In this document: piece after piece, positions 50,680 to 63,240 of the stretch
How the letters are laid out: each line of letters begins with the position of its first letter
How positions within the stretch are numbered: the first letter of the stretch is position 1
Assembly (NCBI RefSeq): GCF_000226115.1
Contig: NC_016457.1
Span: 4,216,001 to 4,280,000, forward strand
DNA: 64,000 nt
From: Thermothielavioides terrestris NRRL 8126
Lineage: Eukaryota > Ascomycota > Sordariomycetes > Sordariales > Chaetomiaceae
Direction of reading: 5' to 3'
Notes under the pieces: model-generated
What the model was told of the DNA's origin: nothing
Databases searched by the model: none
Seen by the model: the letters and a program-made list of their open reading frames with translations, nothing else
Program-made: the position numbers and the translations under genes

Positions 50680-51560
50680 TACTACCTACGTTAGCGATGA
50701 TTTTAAAGAGCCTAAGATACCTATTTATAAGTTTGTTGCTTAGGCGTCGCTAGCGAATATACTTTGAATTGACTTAAATCTATTAGCCAACTCTAAAGAT
50801 TATAGGTATACGCTTATAGTTGTACTACTTTATATAACTTTCGTTAGCTTATATTAGAGCCTTGTAGATTCTTTCTCGATTCTTAGCGAGCTTCCTAGCA
50901 CGCTCCTCCGTAGTAGGAACGTTGCTCGAGCTATTTATAAGCGGGTCTATTAGATTATATAGGTAGTAGCTGTAAAGGAGGTATACTAAGGTCGCTTTTA
51001 TAGCTAAATACATTGAGGTATTATAAATGTATTTAGCTAGAGCTAACTTCTATACCTAGTTATACTACTCCTATATATAGTAAATATATAGGTAATGCTC
51101 TAACGTTTGATTTTACTTCTCTATCTAGCTATTAATCTAAGGATAGTATATAGTGCTTAGCTTTTATATAATATCTAAGAGGTCGTAGAATACGCGCTAA
51201 AACCCGTTTATAAATAAGCTTCTATAGTTGGAAACAATGGTCTATAGTAGGCCGAATAGTCGATAGACGTAATCGAAGAAGAGGTAGGCAAAGGCGCTAG
51301 CCTAGAGCTGCTTATATATTACAATATAGAGGGCGTACTTAGTAAACTTATCGACGATAATAAAGATAGCGTCGTAGAGCTTATATATATAGAGGTTGTT
51401 AGAAGGCTAGAGCGTTAGTTGCCGAATTTCTTTAGAATATCGTAGGATAGGAGCGAAGGCAGGATTAGTAGATATTGCTTCCTTAGTTGGTTGAAGTTGA
51501 AAAGGTAGATAGATTCGTAGGATATAGAAATAGTAGATTCACTAGTTATTAAAAGACTTG
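50680..51560 (-). pseudogene. Gypsy integrase fragment (minus strand)
   Basis: The minus strand reads LPFQLQPTKEA near 51,500, then DAIFIIVDKFTKYALYI near 51,350, VSNYRSLFINGF near 51,230, and NQTLEHYLYIY followed by KLALAKYIYNTS near 51,110-51,000. This is the core of a Gypsy integrase with RIP stops. The upstream RT/RNase H half is absent and element D begins 110 bases away, so the element is truncated. Its family differs from B/D. Confidence 0.8.
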
Positions 51561-51672
51561 ATCACTGAATAAGTAGTTCTACTTTTAATAAAAGTAGGGA
51601 ATAGGTAGTTCCACTTTTAAAAGTGGAGAAAGTGGATATATATTGATAAAAGTGGGGATGTAATAAGATAAG
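51561..51672. other. Short spacer with TAAAAGTGG repeats before element D
   Basis: This short non-coding stretch repeats ACTTTTA/TAAAAGT words and holds the palindrome CCACTTTTAAAAGTGG near 51,609. The same CCACTTTTA words occur just right of element D at about 59,970-60,060, so both may be pieces of one sequence into which D inserted. Confidence 0.5.
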
Positions 51673-51922
51673 TGATATAGGGCAAGAGGAATAGGGGGGT
51701 TATATAACCTATGTGTCTATGTACATAGATTAGATAAGGGTGCCCCGCGCCCTACGTTGCAGACTTTGCAACGCTAGGCCCGATTAGGCAGGCGGGGTAT
51801 ATACACGTGCTCTATCCTATAGGCACGTATTTCTTAGCGTACCGCCGCCTAGATCTTCGATCCACCACTATTATTAATCTATATCTTATTATTCTATATA
51901 TCTATAGCACTTCTCTATATCA
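51673..51922 (+). repeat. Element D 5' LTR
   Basis: 250 bp, TGATATAGGG to CTCTATATCA, with the intact 8-bp terminal inverted repeat TGATATAG/CTATATCA. Confidence 0.92.
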
Positions 51923-52369
51923 AGTAGTAGCTACGACTTTAAGATCATTGACCTAATTACTCTTTTATCGTTATTAATCGACTAGCCTATATAGCGGCCT
52001 TGCTAATAGCAGTAGCTGGTTGAACCCCTACTTTCTTTGTATAGCGACTTAACAAAGTCGATAGCGTTGAAAGCACCTAGTCCTACCTTCGAACGATAGT
52101 TCAGTCGAAGAGCCTCGATCGTACAATGGTTCTATTAATAGCGATTACGATCTTTAGCTATCGATTGATCAGTCTATATAGCGGCGATTGCTAATAGTAT
52201 CATCGATAGTAGTAGTTAATCAACTACCTAGTTCTTCTCGTATAGCGGCGATAGCCGATAGCGATTAGAACACCCTTTCTCTCTAGCTCGACGACGAACC
52301 TTTTATTAGGCCTTTGTCAACTATTAGTACGTTAATAATACACCTATTCGACCTAGCTTCTGCGGTTTA

Positions 52370-55300
52370 AACCAAAGTGATAGTTAAGATGGCTAATTAT
52401 AGCTATAATACTTGTTCTCGTACCTCTTCGCTAGCTAAGTAGCTCTTTAAATACGATATTGCTATATCTAAGAAGATCAAAGAGACGTTATATACCCTAT
52501 ATAAGGGCTTCATTCCTCTAGCTCTAGAGCTACCTACTCCCTAAAAGCGTATTTATTATAATATCGACATTGGCTAAGATGATTATAACAATATATAACT
52601 AGGCGATAAGCTATCTTTCGAAGACGCCTAGAGCGACTTCGAAGAAGCTAAAGACATTTCGAACCTCCTAGAGCACATTAAGGTCGGTACTAATCGGCCT
52701 TTCGTCAAATAGCTTAGCTAGACTATAGGCGAATATACTACTTTACTTAAGGATATTATTGCTATAGTCAATCAACTTTAAGCTAATATCGCTAAGATTC
52801 AACCTATACTTAATAGGTTAATAAGCTTTTATAACCACTTTAAGAACTTGCTAAAGCTTATAAATTAACTTAAAGCTACTATTATCTAAACTAGAGAAAT
52901 CGCTTAACAAGTTTAGTACTAAAATAAGCTCTTTATTCAATATATATAATATACTAACGATTAGCTAAATAAGATTAATAACGCTATTGCCTAGCTAGCT
53001 ACTAAGGACTAATCGACTAATCCTATACTAGCTAAAGAGCCTTTGCTAGCTACTCCTATACCAACTATAGAGCTATAACCGTATACCCCTTCTATTTGGA
53101 GCTACCACTTAGTAGCAACGGTAGCCTCTTTAATAGAGAGCCTCTATACGCCTCCCCTAGTCTAGCCTACTCAACCTTGTATATAGACTGCCTTTCCTAT
53201 CCCTTTGGAAGGCGTTGATATCGATATAGCCTATAACCTAGCTATAGACACACTACCGGTACATTAAGCCTATATTATATACCCTAACAATTCGCGCTTA
53301 GGCGGCTAGCGTTAAGCTACGTCGCCTCTTAGCGACCTATACTAGGCTAAGTCGCCTTAGGGCGACTTTCGCTAAGGCGAGCCGCCTTAGGATAGCTAAC
53401 GCTAGGCTATATCGCTTCTTAGGCGGCCTCCTAGCGTTAGCGGCTATAATCTAAACGACCTAAGCGACCTAGACGATAGCGACGGTAGGCGCTATCTAAA
53501 TAACCGCCTAAATAACCGCCTACCTTTCTAGCCTCCTCTAAACCGTAATTACTAAGAACATTTCTATAATACTGCTAGTACTAGAGGTAGCCAATCTATC
53601 TCTATCTTTAAGATTAAACGTAATAATATCGGCACTTTTAATCCCAATTATAAGGACCCTAACAATATAAGCATTGTTATAGATAGTAAGAACGTGATTT
53701 TTACCGATATCTACTACTTTATCTAGCGTTTATTAACTTTTTTAGAAGACCTTGACACTAGCTATAACATAGCCTAGCAAATCCTATACCTTTTGCCTAT
53801 AGTTCTCGCTAGTCAAGCTCTCCTTTAGTAGAATAGCAAAGTTACTATTTAGAAGCATTTATAGTAGCGTTAAGCTAGCCTTTATATAGTCTTTAATCAA
53901 CTAGTAGAACGTTTTATAATAGATTGCTAAATGGCTATTGATAAGTTTAACTAAGGACAGTTAACTATTAGGTATATTGTAGAGAACCTTGACGCTCTAA
54001 TAAACTTCTTTTAGAAAAAGTTGCGTTTTATATATATAGTAGGCTAGATCAATTATAACAATTTAAACTAGTATAACGCTATAAGTACTATCTATAACCG
54101 TTTAGATTTAACTATTATATCTTTTCTTCTATAGCCTAAGACGAAGTACACTCTAGCACGCTATATATATAAAATTATAAAAGTGTAGCCTATACTTATT
54201 ACTATAGCTCGCGACAAATTTCTAGAGTTAAAGAAGTCTTTGCTTACTAGCAAGTCTACTATTTTCAGTAATACCAAGTCTGACAAGAAGTACTCTAGAT
54301 ATACTGATCGCTATAGCGATGACCGCTAGAACTACGACTACGACGACGACTACTATAACCGTAATCGCGATTAAGACGGTAAACGCCGTTTAGATAACTA
54401 CAATTCTAAGTATAACGATTAAGCCTAAGACTAAACGTACTTTATCGACAATATTGATTCGAAGACGTTATTCGATTTAGAAGCTAACGACGAAGCTAAG
54501 GCCAATTATAAGTCATTCGTTTCCAATGGCACCGACGAGTTGGATATTGCCTATATAGCTTACGATTTAAAGCTGACCTATCACAAGTGCTATTAGACGT
54601 TCAATATAGTTCCTACTACCAATGTATATATCTACGCCTATAGCAAGATAATCGTTCCTAAGAGCGTTCGCCACTATCGAGCTAATTAGGCTAACCTAGG
54701 CCGTTGAACCTATAGATACTACAATACTCTGTTTAATTCGTAGAACTAGCTCTTTAAGTACTTAAAAATCTATTTAGCAACCGTTTCTAGCTCTATTAAA
54801 TGCTTAGAGCAAGCAACCATTGTCGCCAAGGATACCTTAGAGGACGATATCCTATTCGCCAAAGGCTCTAGCCCCATTGTAGATTTCGCTGCTAACCTAG
54901 AAGTATAGGAGGCCCTCGAAGTAGCCGACCTAGGTATCGATAGCCTATATAGCGCCTACACCTACTTATACGTCAAGGCTTGCGCTTAGCCCGACTACGA
55001 GGACCTAGAGGTTTGCCTCGACCTAGGCGCTAGCTATTCGATTATTAACAAGACCTTCCTAAGTACTTTTGAATACTCGATTAAGCGCTATAATAGCTAT
55101 ATTCGCGATATTAGAAAAACCTCGCCTACCTAGTAGGCGACCTTCGTTATTTACCTACTAAGCGTTACTGCTATTAGCCTAGTACTCCTCAAATTTACTT
55201 GGTCTGCCTAGGTAGTGGATAAGCTATCTACCAACCTCCTATTGGGAGCCGACTTCCTAGATCTGTATTAGGCCTCTATCGATTATAGTACGAAAATCGC

Positions 55301-58300
55301 TAGCCTACGTAGTATCCTAAGGGGATTTGATATACTATTCGCTACGTATACCTAGACGTTCCTCTACGTATATAAGGTTAAGACTACGTATACCATTACC
55401 TTATAGCCTAAGTAGGAAATGTTCGTCGCTATAGAATATAAGCCTCTCCTAATAGACCGATCTATAATGTTCAATGCTCGCTATCCTACTGTATTGAACG
55501 CCGTTGTCAACGCTAAGACCCTTAGAGTAGTAGCTTTTAAGAACCCGACTAAGGGAGTTCTTACTATTTTGAAGCGCTACCCTATTGGCTAAATCGAGGA
55601 TACTAACGATAGCGGTTATATCGCTTATTCCTAGGAGACAGCCTTTATAGCATTGACTATAGCGACCGCCTTAATAGCAATGCTTACTGCTATGAACCTT
55701 AGTTTAGTTTAAACTGCTATTTAGTATACTAGCCCTAGTGTATTAACTATATTCGATATATATAGCCTAGTTTATACTATTCTAGGAGACTCTATACAAC
55801 TCGCGAACGATGTTTTATCCTAGACCCCGTTATCTTCACAAGATTCGCTAGAGCTATCGACACCTTATAGCGATGTAGTATATTAGCTAACTACTTTATC
55901 TGAATCTAGACCTATATTATATTAATTAGCGTATCCACTAGGCTAGCTTGCCTAGCCTATATTACACTAATCGATCTAGGATCCTAGTACTGATGGTTAT
56001 ACTAATAGGCGTAATTCTAATTTCAAATTGCCTCCTAATGACCGTAAGCTAGTAGTACTAGAGAAATACTCAACTCTAGGCCTTAAGATACCTACCGACT
56101 TACTAGAGATACTTACTTTAGAGGGTATATATATATATACTTAAGATCGTAAGCTAGTATAGCGATTTATTAATATCGTCAAGCGTTATCCCCGCCTATA
56201 GAAGGATAAGGGCCAAGTTGTCTAGGACAAAGAGGATATAATATAAATGCCTCTTGTAGAAGGCTAGTAGCATTAGAAGATCTACACCTACTAATACCCT
56301 CTAAGCGTTCGCGATTACGAAGTTCTCAACGCTACTTTCAACGAACTATATTGACAAAAGCGCTTCGAGTAGGTTATAAAGGCTACTCCTTTCGTATACT
56401 TGGTTTTCATTGTTTAGCGTGCCTCTTATAGCAAGATCAAGGGCTATATAGTTATCGATTTATATACTTTTAACAAGGTTATAGTGCTTAACAACTATCC
56501 TCTACCTTTATAATTGGACATTATTGTATATCTACGAGGTAAGAAGTTCATTACTATAATCAATGCTATATCCTTCTTCTACTAATTCGATATATATCCT
56601 CTATATCGCGACCGCTTTACTCTAATTAGCTTTTGTAGATTGGAATAGCCGAAAGTATATCTGATAGGCTACTACAATACTCTTATATATATCTAGTGCT
56701 TTATAGATTAGTTGCTTTGCCTTTACGCCTCTTTCGCCTATATATTTATCGACGATATTATCATCTTTAGCAATACTATAGACGAGTATACCAAGTACCT
56801 AGAAACTATCTTTAGCTTGTTCGAGAAGAAGAACATCTCTATTGTACTAACCAAGTTGTATATCGCGTATCCTAGTATAGAGCTACTTAGTTTCTACGTC
56901 GATAGATTCGGATTAACCAATATAGAGCACTGTATTAGCGCCTTTAAAAACCTCGCCTTTCCAAATAACCTAAAGGCCCTAGAACAGTATATCGGTGTAT
57001 TAGGATTTCTATACTACTTAATCCTATACTATATATAGCTTATTAAGCCTCTTTAAAACCGTAAGACCATACTGCTTACAAAAGGCCGAGCCACTGGCTA
57101 AGTGTAAAATAGCAACCCTAGCAAGCGCGCCGCCTATTGCGCTAAGACTTCCTTTGAACCTACGCCCGCTAAGAAAGCCTCCTTCAAAGCCGTTTAGAAC
57201 GCTATTTGTAAGCTAGACCCAACTATTTTAGTCCACTTTGATCTTGATAAGACCCTCTTCCTATAGATCAACGGATACCTAGAACGTAGCTTCGGCGTTA
57301 TAGCGTTCTACCTCGCCGATAGCTATAAATAGAAGCCTAGAACTATTATCCTATCGACTTAAGTTCGGCCTGTTATATTCCTAAGCTAGTGCTTTACTAA
57401 GGAGGAACTTTGGTATAGACCTTCTAAATAGGAAATCGCTTGCCTTATTTAGGTAGTTAAGAAGCTATATACTATAATTTATTCGTTGTATAAGCCTGTC
57501 GTTGTCCTTATAGATTACGTCTCTATAAAAGGCATTGTCAACTAGACTATTTTAGATACGTCGTCTATCAAACGAGCTAATCGTAGGCTTATCAACGCCT
57601 CTATTTACCTTTCGTAGTACAACTTGGAGATCTATCATCTTCTAAGCCGCCTAAACCTAGTGCTCGATATACTTAGCCGTCTAAAGGCTCTATAGGATAA
57701 CTCGAATTGTAAGAATAGCTCCGGTGACAACAATATAGTCCTTAACAATATCTAGTTCGCTTTTATGAAAGCGAAGCTAGATAACGATCTTCAAGCTCGC
57801 TTTATAGCTATATACTCTTATAATACTAAGTATACCGCTATTATCAAGGATCTTACTGTCGAATCGGCTACTAAGGGCAGTAGTAAGGTTTTCTCTTGGC
57901 CTAGCCTTCCGTTTATCCTTATAGATAGCCTTCTTTATAACATTCGACCTAATGGATTATATTTACTCTATATACCTTATAATATGATTTAGACTATCCT
58001 AGAAGCTACCTACAATGAGAAGTACTACTTTGGTACTAAGCAAATATTGTATAACTTACAAGGTATATTAATAGCCTATAAAACCTATAATGTTAAGAAG
58101 TATATTAAACTATACCTAAAGTGCTAAGTTAATGCAATAGATCGTCGCTTTAAACTAGGTAACTATTAACCGATTCGACTATCCGATACTTTGCCAATAT
58201 ACGTTATTGCTATCGATTTTATTCTAGGCCTACTAAAGGTCCTAGCTACTAGTTCGCCCTAGTAGCTCTCGAATTATAACTATTTCAATAGCTTGCTTAT

Positions 58301-59360
58301 AGTATCTTATAAGTTATTGAAGTGTACTTTCTTTATTCTAGGCAATTCTAACTATTCGGCTTAGGAATAGGGGTATATTCTAATTCGCTAACTGCTTCTT
58401 AGCGACTAGGGTGTATCTACTACAATCATCTCCGACTATAATTACAAGTTTACTTCCGACCTTTGGCAAGGCGTTTAGAAGGCCTTAGGCACTAAGTTGC
58501 TAATAACAATATTCTACTATTTGTAAATGGATAGCCTTTCAGAGTATAAGAACTAGATAGTAGAAATCGTAATCCGCTTCTATATATTTGAGTGCCTTAA
58601 AGGCAATTAGCTAGATATTATTATACCTCTATAATAGTACTTTAACAACGCTTATATTGAAGCTATTAAATCCTTGCTTTATAAGCAGCTCTTTAGCTTT
58701 AAGCTTCTTAGACCTTTAGAAGCTTTTACCAACTAGGCTATCGCTAAGCTAGCTACTATTCCAGCTCTACGAGATGCTCTACGTTAGGATGCTCAATTGA
58801 GTATAGACTTCGCTATAGTATATACTAAGCGCTATTATAATAGTAAACACTACGATATTAAGTTTAATATAGGCGACAAGGTTTATTTATACCTATACTA
58901 CGGTTACTATCTCCTAGGCAACCTATCTTAGAAATACTTGTAATAGCGTACTAGGCCTTTTTCGATTAAACGTTATATCGGCCACCTAGTTTATGAATTA
59001 GATCTCCTAGCTAATATAGGTATCTACCTAGTCATTTCTATCGCTTACCTTCGCCTAGCTCCTTAGGAAGACGATCTATTCGACTACAATACGCTACTTT
59101 CTAGCTCGATCGTCGACTCTCAATTAGACTATTCCTCTAATAACAACGAATTAGGCGATAAATACGAGGTTGATATAATCCTCGACTATAAGGTTATACG
59201 TAAAGGCCTTAAATATTTGATCAAATGGACTAGCTACGGCTAAGAAGAGAGCGTTTAAAAGACTATATATAAGCTACGTTATATATAGCGCCTGATTAAC
59301 GAATACTAGGCTCGTAAAAGCGATTATCTAGATCGCCTAGTCTCTTAAAAAGAGCTTCCT
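52370..59360 (+). pseudogene. Element D gag-pol relic
   Basis: Two stretches of pol remain open: 56,712-57,038 (108 codons, RT palm, YIFIDDIIIFSNTIDEYTKY, catalytic Asp pair intact) and 57,765-57,992 (75 codons, in the RNase H/integrase linker region). The chromodomain retains the Trp that is mutated to a stop in element B. Elsewhere TAG/TAA codons break the frame. Confidence 0.85.
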
Positions 59361-59594
59361 ATACCTAATTAGGCACCTTAACCGGCTTATAAGCGTAGCT
59401 AGCTTCGTAAGAACCTTGTTCCCGCTAATGACGATAAGATATAGAAGAAGCTAGTTGATCGCTATCTAGATCAATCCGGTACTACGCTTCTAGCCCTATA
59501 TTGTAGTACTCGATTAAAGGGTATTTAACGATATAGAGGATCTAGATAGGTAAGGCAATAAGGGCATTATCGTTTTTTCCTATAGGCCTAGACT

Positions 59595-59844
59595 TAATAT
59601 AGGGTAGGAGGAATAAGGGGGTTATATAACCTATATGTCTATGTACGTAGATTAGATAAGGGTGCTCCGCGCCCTACGTTGTAGACTTTGCAACGCTAGG
59701 CCCGATTAGGTAGGCGGGGTATATATACGTGCTCTGCCTTGTAGGCATGTATTTCTTAGCGTACCGCCGCCTAAATCTTCGATCTACCACCATTATTAAT
59801 CTATATCTTGTTATTCTATATATCTACAGCACTTCTCCGCATCA
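59595..59844 (+). repeat. Element D 3' LTR
   Basis: 250 bp, starting TAATATAGGG (G to A in TGATATAG) and ending CTCCGCATCA. Confidence 0.92.
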
Positions 59845-60250
59845 AGAGTGGTTGTGACTGTGGTTATAGAAAAAGTGTTGTGTATAAGGAAGAAGAAGAG
59901 AGGTCAAAGGTAGGAGGTTGGACCTTGATATATAGACTTCTTCCTCCTAGTTATTGCCTGCTTTATAGGCCCACTTTTAATCCACTTTTAGACCTACTTA
60001 TAATCGTCATTAGGATCTATAGTAGACCCACTTTTATTCGTCATTGGGCCCACTTTTATATTCCTATTCATTGGTTCGATCTTTGTAGCTAAGAACCTTA
60101 GTGCTAATCTTCGTTTTTCGAGATCATTTAATCGTAACCCTAACCCTTAAGCTTATCTTAAGCTTATCTTATCTTATCTTGCGTATGTAAGCAGTGCTTA
60201 CTTATTTAAGCAATATATATATATATATAAGGGTCTTTTAAATAGGAACT
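59845..60250. other. Non-coding insert with CCCACTTTTA tandem words and telomere-like motif
   Basis: Holds several CCACTTTTA words (about 59,970-60,060), a doubled CGTCATTRGG motif, TAACCCTAACCCTTAA at 60,135-60,150 (two and a half telomere-type CCCTAA units), a run of CTTAT/ATCTT repeats to 60,180, the palindrome GTAAGCAGTGCTTAC, and a (TA)n tract ending near 60,230. The 94-codon frame at 59,808-60,092 has no domain and starts inside the LTR, so I do not treat it as a gene. Confidence 0.5.
60135..60150. repeat. Interstitial telomere-like repeat, very short
   Basis: TAACCCTAACCCTTAA contains two adjacent CCCTAA-type units, the complement of the fungal telomere repeat TTAGGG. It is too short to show a former chromosome end and could be chance in AT-rich DNA. 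Confidence 0.5.
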
Positions 60251-63240
60251 ATTTTTAACAAAGGTCGATAGAGATAGGTAGGCCAATGATAAAGTCGACT
60301 ATAATATCCTATTATAGGCGCTTAGGAACTAGCAACGCTATAAGCTCGCTATAAGGGCAGTAGGTTCTTACTTTCGTATAGCTATATATAATGTATTCTA
60401 CTATATATTGATCGATCTCCCTATATATATCTAGCTAGTAGTAGTAGTGTATTAGGCGTTTACAAGTCTTCCTAATATCGCTATAGCCACCTATTATAGC
60501 ATTGTAGTAGTATACTAAAAGCGTATACTATAGGGCTATTAGTATATAGATCCTACTACTATAATATAGGATACTATTGTCTCTATACTTCTACTACCTA
60601 TATATATAGGCTATCTTCTAAGCGCCTTTAGTTACTTAGGGATTGACTTTCTATACCTAGATTAGTTGCTACTTAAAAGGCTAGCCTTCGTCTTCTACTA
60701 GCTTCCTAGTAGCGGTAGCAATATATAGGCAGTGATTAAGTATATATATACTGCTAGCTAGACTACTACGAGCTATCTAGTCCAAGGGGGGTTGCCGCCT
60801 AGGCCCTAGATAGCTAGATTCCTTTATATATATTTCCTAGGCCTCTAGGGAGCTACGCTCTAATAGTGGTTTACTAGGTCTATCTAGGCTATAGGTAGCA
60901 CTTTTGTCTATACTATAGTTGACTAGTGGAAAAGCGTTATCTAGGCGGAGCCTTTATACTACTGCCTCTCCCTCGTCCCTAGCTATAGGCTTATAGTGAC
61001 GTTTGCCGCTACCTATACGTTGTAAGACCTCCTAATAGCCCTCCTCAAGGCGTATATTAGGCGTAACACTCTTATTAAACTCCTGTTTATATAGCTTATA
61101 TATATCCTCCAACTCTCTAAGGCCTATACTAGGTCTCAGCTATATAGCTAGAGTAATAGCTCTAACTATAGAGCTGTACCCTAGTATATAGTCCTTTCCT
61201 ATAGTAATATACTCCTCTAAGAGTCGTAGTAGTAGGTTCTTAGCGCCTTCGTTGCTAGGGCTTTCCGCTAGGTCTAGTCTTTAAGAGAGTCTGTTAGTAG
61301 AGTTCTATAGGCTAGGGCGATACTTAATAACGAAGTTAAATTCTATAAGCTTATCGCTTTAGTATAGCTGCTATATAGAGGGTCACTTCTTCGTCTTTAT
61401 ATACTTGAGATTTAGGTAGTTAGTAAAGGCGATTATAGTAGTCTATAAGTATAGGAGGTAATACCGCTAGGCCTAAAAGGCGTTGACGAGTATAAGTAGC
61501 TCCTTATTACTAGTACTATAGCGTATTTCTTTAGAGCTAAGCTTATAGGAGTAGAATGTAATAGGGTGCTACTAGCTCTCGAACAGTTGGGAGAGGACTA
61601 TGCTAATAGCGAACTTCGAGGTATCTACCTTAATGTAGGTTGGTAGGCTAGGGTCGAAATAGCGTAGGATAAGTGCTTTCTAGAATCTATACTATAGCTT
61701 ATAGAATATATCGATCGTATTCTATATTAGTTCAAAGGTACAATTGCTTCGGAATAGGTTAGTTAGGGGGGCGTAGATCTTCGAATAATTACAAATAAAC
61801 TTATAGTAGAAGCTAGTAAACCTAAAGAATACCTAGATATCGTAAACGCTATAAAGTAGTAGCTACTATACAATGGCTTCAATATACAATAGTTCTATTT
61901 TAATGTCCTCTAAGGTAACAATGAACCTAAGGAATTCGACTTTATATATATAGAACTAGCATTTAGGGAGGTTGATATAGAGGTTAGCTTTTTACAACTG
62001 TTTTAAAACTTCGTATATATACCGCTTATACTTAGCTTCGTCGTTGCTAAAGATTAGTATATTATCCAAATATACGATATAGGTAATATCAATAAGGCTA
62101 GAGAGAGCGTAGTTGATATAAGTCTAGAAGGTTATAGGTACATTAGCTAGGCCTATTAGCATTATAATAAACTTAAAGTAGCTATAGTATATATAAAAGG
62201 CAGTTTTCTACTTATTGCCTTTACGTAGCTAGATCCGATAGTATATATCCTTTAAATTGAGCTTAGTATAGATCTTTATAGAAGATAGGCGATTGAGGAT
62301 CTTACTAATTAAAAGAATAGGAGCGCAGTTCTTATAGGTAATATAATTAAGTGTACAATAGTTGACGATAAGGTGTAACTCGCCTCCCTTTTTTAGAACA
62401 AATAGAATAGGCGTGCCTATAGGACTAGTAGAAGGTCGGATCTACTGCTTCTCTAGAGCCTCTATAAGCTACTTATATAGGGTTTCTAATTCCTTTTTAC
62501 TAAGAAGGTAGATTAGCCCCTATAACGTAGTCGCACTGTCTTCGAGATTGATATAGTGCTTAAGCGTAGTGTAGCGAGGTAGAGGAGGTCGATCTATAGT
62601 AGAGAAGAGGTCTTGATAGGCCTTATATACTTCTAGAAGCTTAGGAGTAGTAGGCTATAAGTTAATAGTAGATAGGTCTTTAGCTAAGTCGTTTAGGTTA
62701 GCTAGGTTAGTTAAGTTAGCTAGGTCGGTAACTAGTATAAGCGTAGTAATAAAGAAAGCATTGTCGCTCTAATCCTACTTAGGCTCAACTTATAAACTAA
62801 GATAACACTTCGAGTTTAGGTAAGTCTAAGTCTTTTCGTAGTAGTTAAAGAATAGCTTAGCTATCTTTATCTAAGTCTAGCCTAAGAGGATTATAAATAG
62901 CTCGATATCTACGATTATAAAGTATAGTAGGTAGGTCTAGAAGTATCTAAGGTAGTTGGTAATATAAATATATAAAGGGTATACACTATATATTAGAATA
63001 AGTATATTACTAACAATAGTAAATCTAGAGTATTAAATAAATTTAGTCAACTATAAATATTTAGCTAGAAAGCTACGACTAATTATATTATAATCCAACC
63101 TAGTATCTAATATTACTACTATAAACTTCTAATTCTTATCTAAGTATATAAGGACAATGCTTTTAATCTGAGATAACCTAGGCCCCCTAAGTTCCTAGGC
63201 GACGTTAGCGCTATAGTTGCGTTTAAGCGGAGTAAAGTTT
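60250..63240 (-). pseudogene. Second minus-strand Gypsy pol relic: RT, RNase H, integrase N-terminus
   Basis: On the minus strand: GTPILFVLKKGGELHL near 62,410; TYIVYLDNI near 62,065 (RT motif YLDDI with Asp to Asn); DTSKFAISIVLSQLFES near 61,620 and STSNKELLILVNAF near 61,520 (RNase H); CKRLIHYYY near 60,450 and DIIVDFIIGLPIS near 60,290 (integrase zinc-binding region and start of the core). It breaks off there, inside the integrase core, against the insert at 59,845-60,250. The 5' gag side was not resolved. Confidence 0.8.

Larger units (their letters stand above)
51673..59844 (+). mobile_element. Element D: structurally complete Gypsy chromovirus, same family as B
   Basis: 8,172 bp between two 250-bp LTRs, uninterrupted. 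Order: gag (about 52.37-54.9 kb), protease (LDLGASYSIINKTFL near 55,018), reverse transcriptase, RNase H, integrase (to about 58.9 kb), chromodomain (KGLKYLIKWTSYG near 59,208). All long frames are broken, so it is inactive. It serves as the uninterrupted reference for element B. The flanking 5-mers ATAAG and AGAGT do not match, so no TSD is visible. Confidence 0.9.

Noticed and set aside
59808..60092. 94-codon plus-strand frame
   Set aside because: Begins inside the element D LTR and runs into repeat words; no domain.
60135..60150. Former telomere or chromosome fusion point
   Set aside because: Only two to three repeat units; too short in AT-rich DNA.
50680..63240. One Gypsy element split by element D
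   Set aside because: Both pieces include overlapping parts of the integrase and unrelated sequence lies between; see the finding.
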